Under the pieces are notes generated by a model. It was not told the origin of the DNA and made no database searches. It was given only the letters and a program-made list of their open reading frames with translations. From assembly GCF_009811655.1 (NCBI RefSeq), contig NZ_BGJX01000002.1:62001-126000 (forward strand): a stretch of 64,000 nt of DNA, given 5' to 3'. Below are positions 63,316 through 64,000 of this stretch, one piece after another. How positions within the stretch are numbered: position 1 is the stretch's first letter; each line of letters starts with the position of its first letter. Origin of the DNA: Methylosinus sp. Ce-a6 (GTDB lineage Bacteria > Pseudomonadota > Alphaproteobacteria > Rhizobiales > Beijerinckiaceae). The position numbers were made by a program, and so were the translations under genes.

Positions 63316-63365
63316 TCTGAAGAATCGATACGGGACGAACGAGGCGCCCGTTCCGTCTCCTTCGC

Positions 63366-63764
63366 TCAGTGCAATGAGCGCGGCGGCGGCGGGGGCGGCT
63401 CGCTCTGGACCATCAGCGGGCTCGCCTGATGATGCACGAGCCGCCAGGCGCCGTCCACGAGCCGGAAGCCGTTGGTGGCGACGAGCGCCGACTGCCCCAC
63501 CATCTCCATGCAGACGACGCGTCCCTCGGAGCCGCAGATCAGCGCGCGCTCGCTGCGGCGAAGAACGGGCTCCTGCATAGGGTTGCGCAGAATGTCGCGA
63601 TAGGAGGCCAAGACCTGCTCACGCCCGAAGATCGGCGGCCAGCCCGGATGGATGCAGCAGACTTCGTCATCGCCCCAGATCGCCGCCATGCCATCCAGAT
63701 CAGCGGCGACGAAGGCGCGATAATAGGCGGCGTTGGCCGCGAGAAGAGACGCTTCGTCCGACAT
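63366..63764 (-). CDS. SnoaL/NTF2-like domain protein
   Basis: 132 residues from the ATG at 63764 (MSDEASLLAANAAYYRAFVA). The NTF2-like fold is seen in DLDGMAAIWGDDEVCCIHPG and REQVLASYRDILRNP, with a closing WRLVHHQASPLM. A Pro-rich tail ends the protein. The family serves varied hydrolytic or binding roles; none can be assigned. Confidence 0.8.
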   Translation of the reverse strand: MSDEASLLAANAAYYRAFVAADLDGMAAIWGDDEVCCIHPGWPPIFGREQVLASYRDILRNPMQEPVLRRSERALICGSEGRVVCMEMVGQSALVATNGFRLVDGAWRLVHHQASPLMVQSEPPPPPPRSLH

Positions 63765-63851
63765 GGCGCGAAGAATGCGCCGAGCTTCGCCCGATGGCAA
63801 TAAGAGAAGTGGACCAAGGCGAATGGCCGACGCGCCCGCGCAAAGAGCCGA

Positions 63852-63998
63852 TCACAGGCGCCCGCCAGCATCCGGACGCACGATCTTTTTCAAAATATCC
63901 GGCGGAATGCGGATATCGGCGACTTTCCACGTCCAGTCCGAGAGGGCGAAGACGATGGCGACGCCGTCTTTATGGGTGATGCGGAATCGCGTCGGCGA
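63852..63998 (-). CDS. C-terminal end of an unrecognised gene, cut by the right edge
   Basis: The last 48 codons of a minus-strand gene that begins beyond the window. The frame is open to the edge and reads THKDGVAIVFALSDWTWKVA, then IRIPPDILKKIVRPDAGG, ending at a TGA at 63852. The pattern of beta strands and helix looks like a real protein, but the family cannot be told from this fragment. Confidence 0.5.
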   Translation of the reverse strand, partial: SPTRFRITHKDGVAIVFALSDWTWKVADIRIPPDILKKIVRPDAGGRL

Positions 63999-64000
63999 CA

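Overview
The window looks like a chromosomal segment of a GC-rich, nitrogen-fixing alphaproteobacterium of the Rhizobiales type, most plausibly a type II methanotroph relative (Methylocystis/Methylosinus group). That taxon is inferred from gene content and composition; no marker rRNA is present. About the first 29.5 kb is one nearly complete nif island. The rest is ordinary chromosome with a few accessory patches.

Nif island, 1-29515. Genes on the minus strand run leftward from nifH: nifH-D-K, nifE-N-X, a NifX-associated gene, a DUF683 gene, fdxB, nifQ, hesB/iscA, nifU-S-V, cysE, nifW, fixA and fixB (cut by the left edge). A short divergent gene for a receiver-like protein lies upstream of nifH, followed by two terminators. 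Four more minus-strand genes follow: a plant-type ferredoxin, a 71-residue unknown, a SIR2-like protein and a thioredoxin-like ferredoxin. Next comes a long minus-strand block: nifB, fdxN, a second hesB, a TPR gene, an LRV gene, two tandem nifZ genes, nifT, a small ORF and a DegT-like protein. Diverging from nifB are a second TPR gene, nifA and a second LRV gene. A truncated hemoglobin and an unknown partner close the island.

Regulation can be read from the sequence. Sigma-54 -24/-12 elements with TGT-N10-ACA NifA sites upstream are seen before nifH, nifB (two sites) and hesB-nifUSV. Sigma-54-like elements without a clear NifA site lie before nifA, the hemoglobin, nifT and the plant-type ferredoxin. 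NifA carries the C-X11-C-X19-C-X4-C signature of oxygen-sensitive alphaproteobacterial NifA. Electron supply is represented by FixAB, FdxB, FdxN and two 2Fe-2S ferredoxins.

Housekeeping block, 29686-37642: groESL under a CIRCE operator, a 45-residue cytochrome oxidase subunit IV, a three-gene proton-translocating transhydrogenase, an alpha/beta hydrolase and a class I lysyl-tRNA synthetase. An AT-richer insert (about 37.7-38.6 kb) carries a GNAT toxin-like gene broken by a frameshift and its putative antitoxin. Next are an acetaldehyde dehydrogenase with a GAF-Fis regulator and a possible operator palindrome.

Accessory and envelope block, 41.7-64 kb: a coiled-coil surface/polysaccharide-type protein, DUF2778 and TPR envelope proteins, a cobalamin adenosyltransferase with a twin-TM partner separated by a 193-bp inverted-repeat element, a TlpA-like redoxin and a CDF metal transporter. 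A four-gene oxidative cluster follows (two barrel-like unknowns, a DyP peroxidase and a peroxygenase-like P450), then xseB, a MarR-RND efflux operon and small secreted proteins. Several families of intergenic palindromes recur here. The least explained systems are the DyP-P450 cluster and the set of nif-island proteins that have lost catalytic residues (receiver, DegT-like, SIR2-like).
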